This document shows, piece after piece, positions 21,046 to 32,212 of a stretch of 64,000 nt of DNA. The position numbers were made by a program, and so were the translations under genes. Within the stretch, counting starts at the first letter, position 1. Each line of letters opens with the position of its first letter. Location: contig OY756967.1 of the NCBI GenBank assembly GCA_963580455.1, positions 5,726,501-5,790,500 on the forward strand, read 5' to 3'. The notes under the pieces are model-generated. The model worked only from the letters and a program-made list of their open reading frames with translations. It made no database searches and was not told the origin of the DNA. The stretch comes from Euonymus europaeus (Eukaryota > Streptophyta > Magnoliopsida > Celastrales > Celastraceae).

Positions 21046-23965
21046 AGTGCATTTTGCACTCACCAGACACCTATAAGTGGCATCCGGGTATTAAGTTTCC
21101 AACAAGGGACATTTTTAAGGATGTTGTTGCAACTTATGCAATTCAGGGTGGATGGTCTCTTAAGTGGATCAAGTTTGACAACATTAGAGCTAGGGTTGGT
21201 TGTGTGGATGGGTGCAATTTTTGTTGTTCAAAGGTTAGGGGGGCTGATACTTGGAAGCTTAAGATAGTAATATCCAAGCATTTATGTGAGAGGACAAGTG
21301 AGAATAAATTGTTGAATTCAAAGTCTTGCCAATAGGTTAGTTGATAAAATGAGAAGAAATCCTAAGATGAAACTAACCGAGATAGTACAGAAAGTGAGGG
21401 ACAAATAAACTATTGAGATAAGCAAAACAGTGGCATCTAGGGCTAGGAAGAAAGCATTAGAGGTTGTTCATGGTAGTTACAAAGAACAGTACAAAAGATT
21501 GCATGATTTATGTGCATAAATCCTAAGATCAAACCCCGAAAGTAGTTGTGGATTGATTGTTGATAGGCCACCTGAGTTTGCAAATGTAAATGGGTCTGCC
21601 CCACCTAGAACATTGCTACCAATGTTTGACAAGTTGTATATGTGTTTAGATGGGTGCAAGAAGGCATTTATCTCTGCTTGTAGGCCAATTGTGGGGCTTG
21701 ATGGATGCTTTCTCAATGGGATGTATGGTGGACAGCTCCTAGCTGCTGTTGGGAAAGATCCCAATGATGGGATTCTACCTATAGCAATTGTTGTTGTGAG
21801 AGTTGAAAACACAGAGTCATGGGACTGGTTTGTCACAAGATTATTGGAAGATATTGGAAGTAAAGGAAAACTCACATTCATGAGTGATAGGCAGAAGGGG
21901 TTAGTTAATGTGTTGGAATCATTGGCTTGTCAGCACGAACATCGTTTTTGTGTTAGACACTTGTATAATAACATTACGAAGAGACACCCTAGGTTACAAT
22001 TAAAGGAGCTTTTGTGGAGAGCTGCATCTGCCACGTATAATGAGGCATGGGAGAGGGAAATGAAGGAGATCCAAAATATCAATCCAGGTTCTTTTGCTGA
22101 GCTTAGTGCACTTGATCCAAAGTTATGGTCTAAGTCTCATTTTAGTGGTTATTCAAAGTGTGACACACTTTTGAACATGTCAGAAACATTCAACTCCAAT
22201 AAATTGCAGCATAGGGAGAAGCCAATTGCTACAATGCTAGATGAGATAAAAGGTTATTTCATGACTAAGTGGACTGAGAATAGGATCAAGATAAATAGGT
22301 ATCAAGGGGAAATACTTCCTAGGATTGCAAAAAAGTTGGAGAATGAACATAAAAAAGCTGGAAAGTGGTTGCCAAGATGGGCTGGGCAGATGAAGTTTGA
22401 AGTGGTTCATATGCAAGATAAGTTTGTGGTGGATTTGGATGTGTATTATTGTAGTTGTAGGAAATGGGAGTTGACTGGAATCCAATGTAGGCACGCAATG
22501 AGTTGCATGTACAGTAGGAGAAGGAAAGTGAAGGAATTTGTGCTACCATGTTTCAAAAGAGATGCTTATGATGAATATTACTCACATATCATATACCCTA
22601 CCAAAGGTCCAGAGAGATGGCCTAAGACAAACCATGACGCCATTGAACCACCAGCAGTGCAGCAAAAGACAAAAGGTAGACCAAAGAAACAAAGAAGAAA
22701 AGAGCAAGATGAACCTTCGTGTAGTAAAGCATCAAAGTCAGGTGTGAAGATGAGATGCAGTAAATGTTGTCAGGATAACCATAATGTAAGGACTTGAAAG
22801 GGAACTAGAGTCTCTGGTAATGAAGTTGGGACATCTACCAATACAACATCTTCAATAGAGACACCTGTTAGGCCATCATACCAATCCAGGGGTCTAGGCC
22901 ACCTTGCTAGATTGAAAAACTCAATCAATAGGCCTTTTAGTGCTGGTAGTTTCCTCATTCCATCTAGTTCTATTCCAAGGCCAACTGCTCCAAGGCCAAC
23001 TTGTCCAAGACTAATTGCTCCAACAGCAACTGGTCCAAGGCCAACAGGTCCGAGGCTAACTGCTCCAACAGCAACTACTCCAAGGCCAACTGCTCCAAGG
23101 CTAATTGCTGCAAAGCCACCTCCAATTAGGGCAACAACTACTCCAAAATATCCAATGTTCAGGCCTAAGACCATTACTGTGAAGTACTATGGACCTTCCA
23201 CATACACCACCATCCAAGATCCACGCACAGGTGCTTTGGCCACTATCCAATAACCGAACCACATTTCATCTCTCAATTCTGGCCCAACTAAACAGGTAAA
23301 CATTTACCATTAAGCTTCATGAAACTCATATCTTGTGTGTGTTGCAGACATATGTGAATTGACCATATCTTGTGTGTTGTAGACAATTGCAGGTTCTTAT
23401 GGAAGAGGGCTTACAGGAGGTTCAAGTTCTAGTTCAAATGCAGCTAACACACAAGAATTTTTCAACAAGTAAAGGCAATGGAGCTTTTCGTACCAGCTAT
23501 GTGTTTGGAGTTGATGTGTTATGTTTCCTTACTGTTATGTTATGTTTGTAATGTGCCTTGAGTACATTTGATGATTTGGAGCAGTCATGTTTGTAAGATG
23601 CAGTGTAATTTTAAAGAATCAAGTTTGTATTTGGTACAATCAGCAGGGAATTATGGTTTGGATGATTGAGAACTTTTTTTGATTTTTTGTAATTTGATTT
23701 TTGTAACTTTTATTGAAGTTTGAGTATTGGAAGTTGATATTTGTCATTGTTTATGGACATCGTTCAATTTAATGAAAGTATGTCAGGTAGGACAAATCAG
23801 GCGTGCCACATAGGATTTTTCAGAGGACACATTCACCTCAAGAACAAAGGGGAGACCTGGAGATAGTTTAGGGACGATTTAAAGAGCGAAAATAGTTTAG
23901 AGAAAAAAAAATGAAACATGGTGTATATTTGAGGGACTAAAAGTATAATTTTGTCGTTCAGAAAT

Positions 23966-24144
23966 ATTGGTGTGGAACTATTAAAGCGTTCTATCACACC
24001 GATCGGAATTTACTCTTTCTTACATCGGCCGTCAATTTACCCTTAATACAATCCACACAAATGCCAAAATCATTAAAATCAAGGTTAGGAATATCCTTGA
24101 CTAACATTTCCTTTCCATACTTGCATATATGATATACTCTCTTA
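23966..24144. other. Short spacer right of the MULE
   Basis: No gene or recognisable repeat seen. Confidence 0.4.
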
Positions 24145-24152
24145 TGCTACAA

Positions 24153-25049
24153 CCAAGGTTGTCAGAACCGGACCGGTGACTGACCCTCTGTCCAGTCCGA
24201 TCCGGTCTGGGTAGGGAGAACCAACCATTTTGAGAATTGAATTTTTTTTAGGAACCAGCCAGTTCCTAGTTATACTGATTGGAACAGCCGATCCTTACAA
24301 ACCGATTGAGCCGGTTTTTGTTGAAAAATTCTAGAAAAATTGTTTTGGTTTGATTAAAACCCATGACCTTCTACCAAAAGCTAGTCCTTTTAACCAATTA
24401 AGTTATACAAGTTTGTTGATTTGAGGTGAAATATTAAATCAATATATCATATCTCTCAAGTTTATTAACTTAAAGACAAATATTAATTAAATATATAGTA
24501 TTTCTATATATTAATTAGATTTATAGAAAATAATATATATTTAGTTATTTCAAATATTTAATTTAATAAAAATTCATTGCAATAAATTTTAGTTAATTTT
24601 TTCGGATATTCGTATTGTCAACTAATCTTTTTGACATAAAGACTCATATGATGATGATGAAAATGGTTGAAATATACATATGTTTCACTCATATAATTCT
24701 TAATTTGATTTTCAATAAATATTTAATTTTAATTTATGATTATATGATTGGATAAATAATTTTTGTTTGTTTTATCATTTGACATTTTTTTTTGTTAAAA
24801 TAAATATTTAAGAACCTATGAATAGTTGTGAATTTTTTAATGCAGAGACATAGTAATGTTGTATTTCTATATTATTATGAATATTATAAAATATAAAATA
24901 TTTTTAATTATTACTTATAATATATAAATATATATATAATAATTAATAACATTGAACCCGGTTCGAACCACAGTTGAACTCCAATTGGACCATTGAACCA
25001 TGAACCGAAGAATTTTTCGGTTCAATGACCGGTCCAGTTTTCAAAACCT
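24153..25049. mobile_element. hAT-like non-autonomous DNA transposon
   Basis: 897 bp. Imperfect inverted ends (AAGGTTGTCAGAACCGGACC against AAGGTTTTGAAAACTGGACC) contain repeated ACCGG words; the core is very AT-rich and non-coding. The flanks TGCTACAA (24145-24152) and TACTACAA (25050-25057) agree at seven of eight positions, as expected for an old 8-bp hAT duplication. Confidence 0.65.
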
Positions 25050-25199
25050 TACTACAAGATATAGGAGTTATCATTCAATCTAGATCTTTTGGCACAAACC
25101 ACAAAAATAACAATAAAAGAGGCCGTATACACATTAGGCAAATCAAGCTTAGATAGATTATCAGTTTATCACACAAACATCCACTACCTATTATAATTA

Positions 25200-26950
25200 T
25201 GTCAACAGGTTGAATTGTCATGGTATAGGCTGAATAAGTTGTCTCCAAAATTCAAACAATATCTAAACTTATCTAAGAGTAAAACAAAAATCAAATTCCT
25301 CCCAATGGTAGGAATATAGGCTACATCATACAATTCAAAACTGTGTCGCAAAGTAGAATATAATTTAACAATACCAAAATATTCAACATTTCACTCTCAT
25401 GCCATCACCCATATAGACATGCTCTTCTAGGTCACTCGAACTTCTTCTATTTATTAGTGCCTACAACAAATTAGTGACGTGAATTATAGAACCTGTGTGG
25501 CTGTGTCTAACCACCAAGTATCTAAGGGTACATCAATGACATTTGTGATTATTAGGGTTTTTTCCTTTCTTTTTTAGTCAGGCTTTGAATTTGCTACAAT
25601 CTACCTTTTTGTGCCAAAATTTGCTCCAAAATAAGCATTTTTCTTTAATGCCTTGATTGTTTGAATCACTCGGAGTAAAAATAGCATTCTGAACATTATC
25701 CTTGACCTTAGAACCCTTTTCCTTAGCTTGGTTAGGGTTACTAGAGTTCTTAGGATTAAACTTTCTTTTCTAGCCACCTTGACCTTGATTAGACCATTGA
25801 AATGCACTTGACCTTCCATTCTTATTTTCATGCTCCTCTTTTGATAATATGGAAGTCATTTCATCCAAGGTCCGTCCATTTTTTTGAGCATTGTGACGAG
25901 AAACTTGGTCGGCGAGGCAAGCTGAGGGACATATCTCAACTAAAGCATAGCTCAAACGAGACCATGTCTCTACTTTAGTTGGGAGAGGTGAGCGAAGGGG
26001 TTTTGTTGAGTAGAGTTCTGACAAACGGAGTTCCACTGAGTAGAGGACTCAAGTTGAGTAGGGTCCTATTAAGCACAGTCTCGTTGAGAAGAGTTTGAGT
26101 TTGCAGAGTTCCATTGAGTGAAGGAATTCCGTTGAGCATAAATTCAACAAGCAGATTGATTTCTGCGAGCAATAGAAGGCTAGTCAAGAGTCAGGCCAAT
26201 CTTTAGCGACAAGGGAGCAGAAGACAAACTGGATCCATACACGTGTCAATCAGTGATGAATGCGATTATTATGTCATTCTAGAAGTAGTATAAATATAGT
26301 CATATGTGTAAGAATGAGGTATCTTTGAAAACAGTAGTCTTGACAGCACAACCGCATAAGGGGTTTCCCAATATTTTCTTTGGTTGATTAGAGTATTGTT
26401 GCTCTTGATTTGCTTGTGCTAGACTCGAATCCTCATTAAGGTTCTTGTTTAGATTTCGACCCTTTGAAGTATTATTGCTTCAATTGTTTTGGGCTAGTGA
26501 AGGACCCTACCTTAGGTTCTGATCTTGAGTTTTCAATCAATTGGATATATCTTATTATCAGTGCTTGTTATTAGAGAAATGGTTCTCAATCAATTGGATT
26601 GAATTAGTATTGGATTTGGGACCTAGTCCTCATCATATTATAATTGGATCGGATTGAATCAAACTGTGAAGGGAGAGTCCTTATAACATGCCACACCAAA
26701 TGGCCTTCTCTAAGATCCATACCAATTGTCTTAAACTTTTGATAATATGAAGATAACTTCATGACATGGTCTATAGCACCACTGGAGCCATCATAAAAGG
26801 TCAAGTGAAGCATGTTCAAATAATCATTACGCTTGTTCCAAGAGAACTTATCATATTCTTTCCTACAACATCAAAAAATTATTTGGTTGTGTCAATTTGA
26901 TGAATACCATCACAAATGAATTCTTTCAAATGAAACTGCATAATCATCAG
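25200..26950 (-). pseudogene. Copia gag-protease relic, split by a solo LTR
   Basis: Decayed minus-strand copia coding DNA. From the 5' side: Gag core (26604-26950; motifs NMLHLTFYDGSSG, SSYYQKFKTIGMDL, LPSQFDSIRSNYN), then after the insertion the Gag C-terminus (KNGRTLDEMTSILSKEE near 25850), a broken zinc knuckle region with a SKFKA tail near 25590, and a protease/pre-integrase part (25230-25540) where the catalytic region reads WWLDTATQ and a YMGDGM motif follows. Many stops and frame changes. It is a different lineage from Copia-1 to -3 and clearly old. Confidence 0.75.
25894..26635. mobile_element. Solo LTR-like insertion inside the Copia relic
   Basis: 742 bp separating two contiguous parts of the gag relic. 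It begins TGACGAGA and ends CCTCATCA, an imperfect inverted pair, and has a TATA-like GTATAAATATAG on the plus strand near 26288. Degenerate GTTGAG.AGAG-type repeats fill 26005-26140. No coding capacity. The target duplication is unclear (only AAT-like bases shared). Confidence 0.55.
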
Positions 26951-26959
26951 ACAACACCT

Positions 26960-28541
26960 ATTTACATATTCTCATTCTTCAAAATTTCTTCTCTCATTAG
27001 TAAGACTAGTATCAATGGGTTTATTAGGTTTTGGAATCCTCAAAGCAAAATCGAACTTCATCAAAGTGAGATTCATCATGAGAAAGTCACGCCTTTTCTT
27101 ATTGTAAATCCCATTCAGCGTAAAAAATTCCTTATGCACGAGAACTGCTCATAGCTGAGAAAAAAAATCATCAAGAGGTATGTTGAACAAAAACATGTTA
27201 TATTTGTTATTTTCTCAACTCTCTCAATGATCGAAACAAATAGACCATTGCGAGTTATAAGTTTTTAAGGCAATAGAAAGACATTCAAAAGTCATGGGTA
27301 GTTCATCAAATACCAAAACTAAATGCATCAAACCACTTACCAATAGGTAATGAGGAATATGCAATTTCTTGGCATCTAACAAAAACTCTCAATGACTTAA
27401 GCATCTAGCCAAACAATTAAAAATCGATAGGATAATTCAATTCTCGCATGGATCTTAGTATCAATCCTAAGATATCATGGGGAAATAATTTTTGAATATC
27501 ACAGACATTGACATGTTTTGTCTTACAATAGGCAAATACTAAACACTCAAGATTGTCACATTTTTCACAATAAGTTCATTATTATCGTATCAACAACTTG
27601 ACATAATCAAGATAGGAAAGCACCAAATCACTCAAAAATATCAAATCTCTCACAATTTTTCAATATGACAAAACAATATCAACAATATATATATATATTC
27701 ATAAGTGTCATAATAATGTCAAATAATGCAGTAGAATAATCATTAAATTCAGAAAACTCAACTAAAAAATATTATAGCAACCTGTTAATGCTAATTGGAC
27801 ATGTGAATAGTGTCATTTGGACAACAAAACTAAATTTCAATTTTAGGGGCATGAAAGATTGTAATATATTAGGATAACCCAAAATATTGTCTGCACAACA
27901 TCTAAGCTCAATTTGTTTAGAAAGAAATATGTCCAGATGTCACTATTCACCCTTTCTGGACATTGTTGTAGTATGAATAGTTGTATCCCAAAAAAATAGG
28001 CATCTTTTTGGAAATGATTTCCAAAAAAAATTTTTGTTTTGAAAAATAATTTGATTTTGAAAATTTGAGTGGTAGAGGTTTTCGCCCCAATATTTTGAAT
28101 TTTTTTTTTGAAAAAAGTGGAGTTTTTAAAAACCGAAAATGAAAATCATTTAGACTTGTTTTTGAATTTTTCTCTAAAAATATGGAGAATTAAACGAAAT
28201 TGACTTTCAATTACGCATGACATTTTGGTAATTAATTCAAACTTAATATATTTTTACTCTCTTGCAAAACTTTATTCATCCTCTTCTCTCTTCGCAATCC
28301 CTCTAGCCTCTTCGTACCTCGCAGCCCCTCAAATCGTATAGGTCGCGGCACTTCTTTGCTGTGAAAATTGGTCTCACCAATCTTCTTCCATGAGTTCTCC
28401 ATGATGCATTTCTCCTCCTCGAGCATGAATCCAAGGAAGGTAATCTTTCTAATCACATGTTCTAGTATGTGTGGAAAAAAACCCTAAAAGGCTTTCTTGT
28501 TATGCTTTTCTGTTTGCTCTTTTGAACAGAGGTATTAGTAA
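26960..28541. other. AT-rich intergenic stretch
   Basis: No supported gene. It may include further decayed retroelement DNA, but I could not align it to anything named. Confidence 0.4.
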
Positions 28542-28549
28542 CTTTTGGC

Positions 28550-29037
28550 TAGGGATGGCAATTTTCACCCGACCCGGCCCGCCCCAAAGTGCCCCGACCC
28601 GCCCCGAGCGGGTTTTCCCCGACCCGACAGTGGGACGGGGCGGGGACGGGGCGACAAACTTTAACCCGCATGCGGGGCGGGGCAGGGACGGGTCAGTCCA
28701 TCAACCCGCCCCGCCCCGCCCCGAAAGGCTAATAACCCTATACTAGCTATATATATATAACTTATATATAAGTAGTTATATACATATATATAACCTATAT
28801 ATAAGTAGTTATATATATGTTATATATAAGTTTTATATATATGTTATATATAAGTTTTATACTGTTAGGGGCGGGGCGGGGTGCCCCGCGGGGCCCCGTA
28901 GGTAACGCGGGGCGGGGATGGGGCAAAGATTTTGCCCCGAAGAGCGGGGCGGGGCGGGGACGGGGCGGGGTATGGAAGGGCGGGGCGGGGACGGGGCGAC
29001 CATGATCCGGCCCCGCCCCGCCCCATTGCCATCCCTA
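28550..29037. mobile_element. hAT MITE with GC-rich arms and AT core
   Basis: 488 bp bounded by perfect 13-bp inverted ends TAGGGATGGCAAT/ATTGCCATCCCTA and a perfect 8-bp duplication CTTTTGGC (28542-28549 and 29038-29045). The arms are repeats of CGGGGCGGGGA and their complement; the middle (about 28740-28865) is TATATA-rich. A second, incomplete member starts at 29472. Confidence 0.9.
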
Positions 29038-29471
29038 CTTTTGGCATTGTGTTGAGTTAGTTTGGAAAACTTTAAAGAAGATAATTCAATTGAATTGAAT
29101 CCTATAAAAAAGCTTTAGACTTACTTCCGTGGCCGGAGGAAGTCCCCCAAGAACATCACCAAGTCCACTAGTTTTACTCTAGGGACCAACCTCAGCTCCC
29201 ACAAAAATCAATTTCATTTCTTTACTGCAAAAAATCTTGTTTAAGGGTTTTTGATTCGCAGTTATAGGCTCATTTGACCTGGCTAAGGCTTTTGTTTGAG
29301 TTATCATTTTCAGCCTAATTCTAATTTACTTCTTTTCATTGTTTTGTGCTCTAGTCATGACTTTTCCATCCCAGCTTCCTACTCCTCTTCACCCTAGAAT
29401 GTTTGTGACTCTTCAAAGGTTAATCACATGGAGTACACCTAACAAAAGTAGAAGAAAGCAGTTTATGGAAT

Positions 29472-29786
29472 AGGGATGGCAAAATTGCCCGCGGGTCTAG
29501 GGACCCGACCTGGAAATTATATATATTATATATAAATACTTTAACATATATATATTTATACAAATAAACATATATATATATATATGTGTGAATATATTTA
29601 TTTATTTTATATATTAATTGCTAACATATTTAAGATATATTTATATAAAAGTTGTGTAGTATGGTGTAATGGTTATATAATACATATACATATAGTATTA
29701 TACTATTATAGTTATATGTGTAATGTGTAGTATGAATATATAGTATATTAATATATATATATATATATAATATTATAGTGATATAG
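29472..29786 (+). mobile_element. Partial relative of the TAGGGATGGCAA MITE
   Basis: Begins TAGGGATGGCAAAATTGCCC followed by GGGACCCGACC, then AT-rich DNA like the core of the MITE at 28550. The other end was not found; it may have been disrupted by the foldback element at 29787. Confidence 0.5.
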
Positions 29787-30582
29787 CAACCCAGCTCTTA
29801 TGCGGATGTCAGTATTTTGAATAAGTTACGGGCTTCTAATTCAAACCCTTGGATCAGCTAAACGTCCAAGATTGAATCAACATTTGAGACACATTTTCTC
29901 TCTCCTCTGTAAAAATTAGAAGACCCATTCTCTCTCATCTGCAAAAATCGAACCATTTGCTCATGATTTAAGTCTTCCCTTCAACAATTTAGAATGCTCT
30001 CACCTCTTTGGATCAAGCTTGTAACCCTGCACTACAAATGACCATCACACTTTTAAGTGCCACAATGCAACAGTGAAGCGTGAGGCACAATCAGCACCGG
30101 TATCCAGCAATATCACAACAACAAAGAAAAACTTCAACGCAAGATCACAACAACAAAATAAGACTCCAATAATCTAGACTTGAATCACAACTATAATATG
30201 TTATTATTTGTTGGTGAACAAATTGAAATCAAAGGAGAAGTGCATAATGGGTAGAAGATGTTAAGATTTGAAGAGGAATGGCTTGAAATGTGGGACAATG
30301 GCTCTTCTAAGAGGAGGAGAGAAACTAGTATAATCATTTGTGGGTGAAGAATCGCAATCATGTATTGCAATGGGTGAAGAAATTGAAATCAAAGAAGATT
30401 AACGGCTTGAATCTGATTTTTACAAAGGAGAGAGAGAATGGGTACTCTTCTAATTTTTGCAGAGGAGAGAGAAAATGTGTCTCAAATGTTGATTTAATCT
30501 TGGACGTCCAGCTGATCCAAGGGTCTGAATTAGAAGTCCATAACTCATTCGAAAGACGAATGTCCGCATAAGAGCTGGGTTG
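29787..30582. mobile_element. Foldback (Mutator-type) MITE with about 170-bp inverted arms
   Basis: 796 bp. The left arm starts CAACCCAGCTCTTATGCGGA and the right arm ends with its complement; the arms stay alignable for about 170 bp (for example AATCAACATTTGAGACACAT in both). The flanks AGTGATATAG (29777-29786) and AGTAATATAG (30583-30592) agree at nine of ten positions, the length expected for a Mutator-type duplication. Non-coding interior. Confidence 0.85.
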
Positions 30583-30635
30583 AGTAATATAGTTATGTGT
30601 AGTACGACTAATATAATATGTATAGATATATCATA

Positions 30636-30651
30636 TGTGTGTGTGTGTGTG
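30636..30651. repeat. TG microsatellite
   Basis: Eight TG units next to AT-rich DNA. Confidence 0.8.
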
Positions 30652-30664
30652 GTATTCTAGTTGT

Positions 30665-30850
30665 ATCACTACAAGAATTTCATTAATTGCCGGCGGATTT
30701 TTCCATCAGCAATTTAAAATTTTCCTTTGGTAAAATGTTTTACCAATAAAATTCCGACCAATCATTTTTCATCGGCAAAATTTTAAAATATTAAAATCCG
30801 TTGGTATGATTAAATTAATAATTATTAAAATTTTAAAATCCGTCAGTATA
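30665..30850 (+). mobile_element. CACTA-type terminal fragment
   Basis: Starts CACTACAAGAA, a typical CACTA-superfamily end, and is followed by repeated AAATCCG-type subterminal words. No matching opposite end was found, and it passes directly into a Harbinger-like fragment. Confidence 0.4.
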
Positions 30851-30871
30851 ATTAAAAAAAATTGTTTTAAA

Positions 30872-31081
30872 TCCGTTGCGTGTTCTACAATTCATAATTT
30901 TCTACACTTGCAAGCACATTTCCATATATGGGAGAATATGAATCCTTTTGATATGGATCTTGCCGATATGCAACTTTCAACTTCAACAATGACAACTAGA
31001 GCAAGTTCAAGCAATGCTAATAATGTAGATTTCAATGATCAAGGAACAGTTGTAATATCCAAATATCGTGACACTGGCTAA
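30872..31081 (+). pseudogene. Fragment resembling the C-terminus of a PIF/Harbinger transposase
   Basis: About 70 codons reading SVACSTIHNFLHLQAHF at the start and ISKYRDTG before a TAA. The pattern resembles the A-C-x-x-H-N-F block and the final YRD.IA segment of PIF/Harbinger nucleases. No catalytic residues upstream are seen. Identification by motif only. Confidence 0.45.
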
Positions 31082-31174
31082 TTTGATGTGGTTGGATTAT
31101 TGTAATAATGCACATGATTAGACTATTTTAATGTACCATCTTTATTATTAAGACTAAACTCCGTGCTCATCCAG

Positions 31175-31260
31175 GGGCGGATTCAATTACAATTCAGAGC
31201 CCACCCTCATTTTTTTGAAAATTTTTATTAGATATGCATAAATTTAAAATAGGCACAAGC
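31175..31260. mobile_element. Possible hAT terminal fragment
   Basis: CAGGGGCGGATTC followed by GAGCCCACCCTCATTTTTTT resembles one end of plant hAT elements of the CAGNGGCG type. No partner end was located. Confidence 0.3.
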
Positions 31261-31811
31261 CCAATCCAAATAAAGCCTAAAAAAACTCAATATCCCTCAT
31301 TCCCTCTTTATCTTAATTTCATGTTCTCTCGTCAATCGTCTCTTCTGAATGTCTGATACTCGGATCGTCTCTATTGCGACTCTCACTCTGCCGACTTAGA
31401 ATTAGTCACTCAAATGGCGTGATCTTTACTAAACTCTGAACCTATATATTGCAATTGCAATTTGCAAAGGGCCAAAGTAAAAGAGACGAATGAATGATGA
31501 ATGGTTGAGTGATAGCTTGGTTATCTTTATTGAGAGAGGAATTTTTGACGAAATTGATAACGAAACAATCATGAAAATTTTTTAGAATATGAAAACTCGA
31601 CGGGGACAGTTGTAAAGACTTTATTTAGTAGTTTTTTGTATGTATAAGATTGGTTTTAGAAACTTGATTTCGTAGAGTTGAATATTAATATATGAATTTC
31701 TTTCAACTATGAACAGTAACATCTAAAAAATCATGTTTCTTAAAACAAATCCAGCCCTAAAATCCCATTAAAAGCTTCGATTTTACCGCAAACAACCCAA
31801 ATGTATATACA

Positions 31812-32212
31812 TTGGCTTCAATACCAATTGTTAAAACCAAATCACAAGGGATTCCATATGTATTTGAGTATGTTATATCAAGAGTTAAAGAGAGTTCAAA
31901 AACATACCTTCATATCCCAAAGAGTTGAATATGATGATGTAGTCAGTAGAAGGTTCGCCATACCAAGAGATTGATGAATATGATTCAACTAGACCTTAAA
32001 CTCTCTTAACCTCTTAAACTTTCCACTATGTATTTTGATATTGATCATTCTTTGCAAACACACAATGAAAGAGTATTAATAGAGGTTTCTAGAAAATGGT
32101 CATTTAACATCTATACAATCACAAAAGTGAATATTGCAAAGGGTTTGCGCTAGAGAGACAAAGGGAAAAAGCTTTTGGCCCAATGGAGTGTTCAAAATTT
32201 CATACCATAACA
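31812..32212 (-). repeat. Degraded LTR with primer-site remnant
   Basis: On the minus strand an LTR-like end ...AACA is followed by AT and TGGTATTGAAGCC, a copia-type primer site with changes (31812-31826). The LTR would start on the plus strand at 31829 (TGTTAAAACC) and may end near 32210 (ACATAACA). No coding remains are attached. Confidence 0.4.

Larger units (their letters stand above)
18148..23253 (+). pseudogene. MURA-type MULE transposase, inactivated
   Basis: Remains of a DDE transposase with an acidic N-terminus (MVKTRAAKRQATD at 18148), a MuDR N-terminal domain (21054-21310, motif HPGIKFPTRDIFKDV), a MULE catalytic domain (21553-22300; GLDGCFLNG carries the first Asp and SDRQKGL the second), a SWIM zinc finger (CSCRKWELTGIQCRHAM, about 22452-22500), an AT-hook-like GRPKK and a zinc knuckle. 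Lesions: a frame change near 18300, the insertion at 18530-21045, a frame change near 21320, in-frame TAA at 21406 and 21517, and TGA at 22795-22797 that replaces the last position of the knuckle. Downstream the frame stays open to 23253 as a Pro/Thr/Arg-rich repeat tail. The acceptor AG just before the ATG and a CAG at about 23395 suggest introns. Confidence 0.9.
17111..23955 (+). mobile_element. Mutator-like element (MULE) with 95-bp inverted ends
   Basis: Inverted ends at 17111-17204 and 23861-23955 share long blocks such as AAATTATACTTTTAGTCCCT and CGCTCTTTAAATCGTCCCTA. Both sides carry the same 10 bases, GTTCAGAAAT (17101-17110 and 23956-23965), which fits the 9-11-bp target duplication of Mutator transposons. 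Inside is a damaged MURA-type transposase (18148-23253), itself split by a 2.5-kb non-coding insertion. The ends are well preserved, so the copy could be cross-mobilised if an active relative exists; it cannot move by itself. Confidence 0.93.

Noticed and set aside
22770..23174. Minus-strand Gly/Val/Leu-rich 134-codon frame
   Set aside because: It is the antisense shadow of the Pro/Thr/Arg repeat tail of the MULE transposase.
28817..29047. Gly/Arg- and Pro-rich open frames on both strands
   Set aside because: Produced by the CGGGG repeats of the hAT MITE, not by coding selection.
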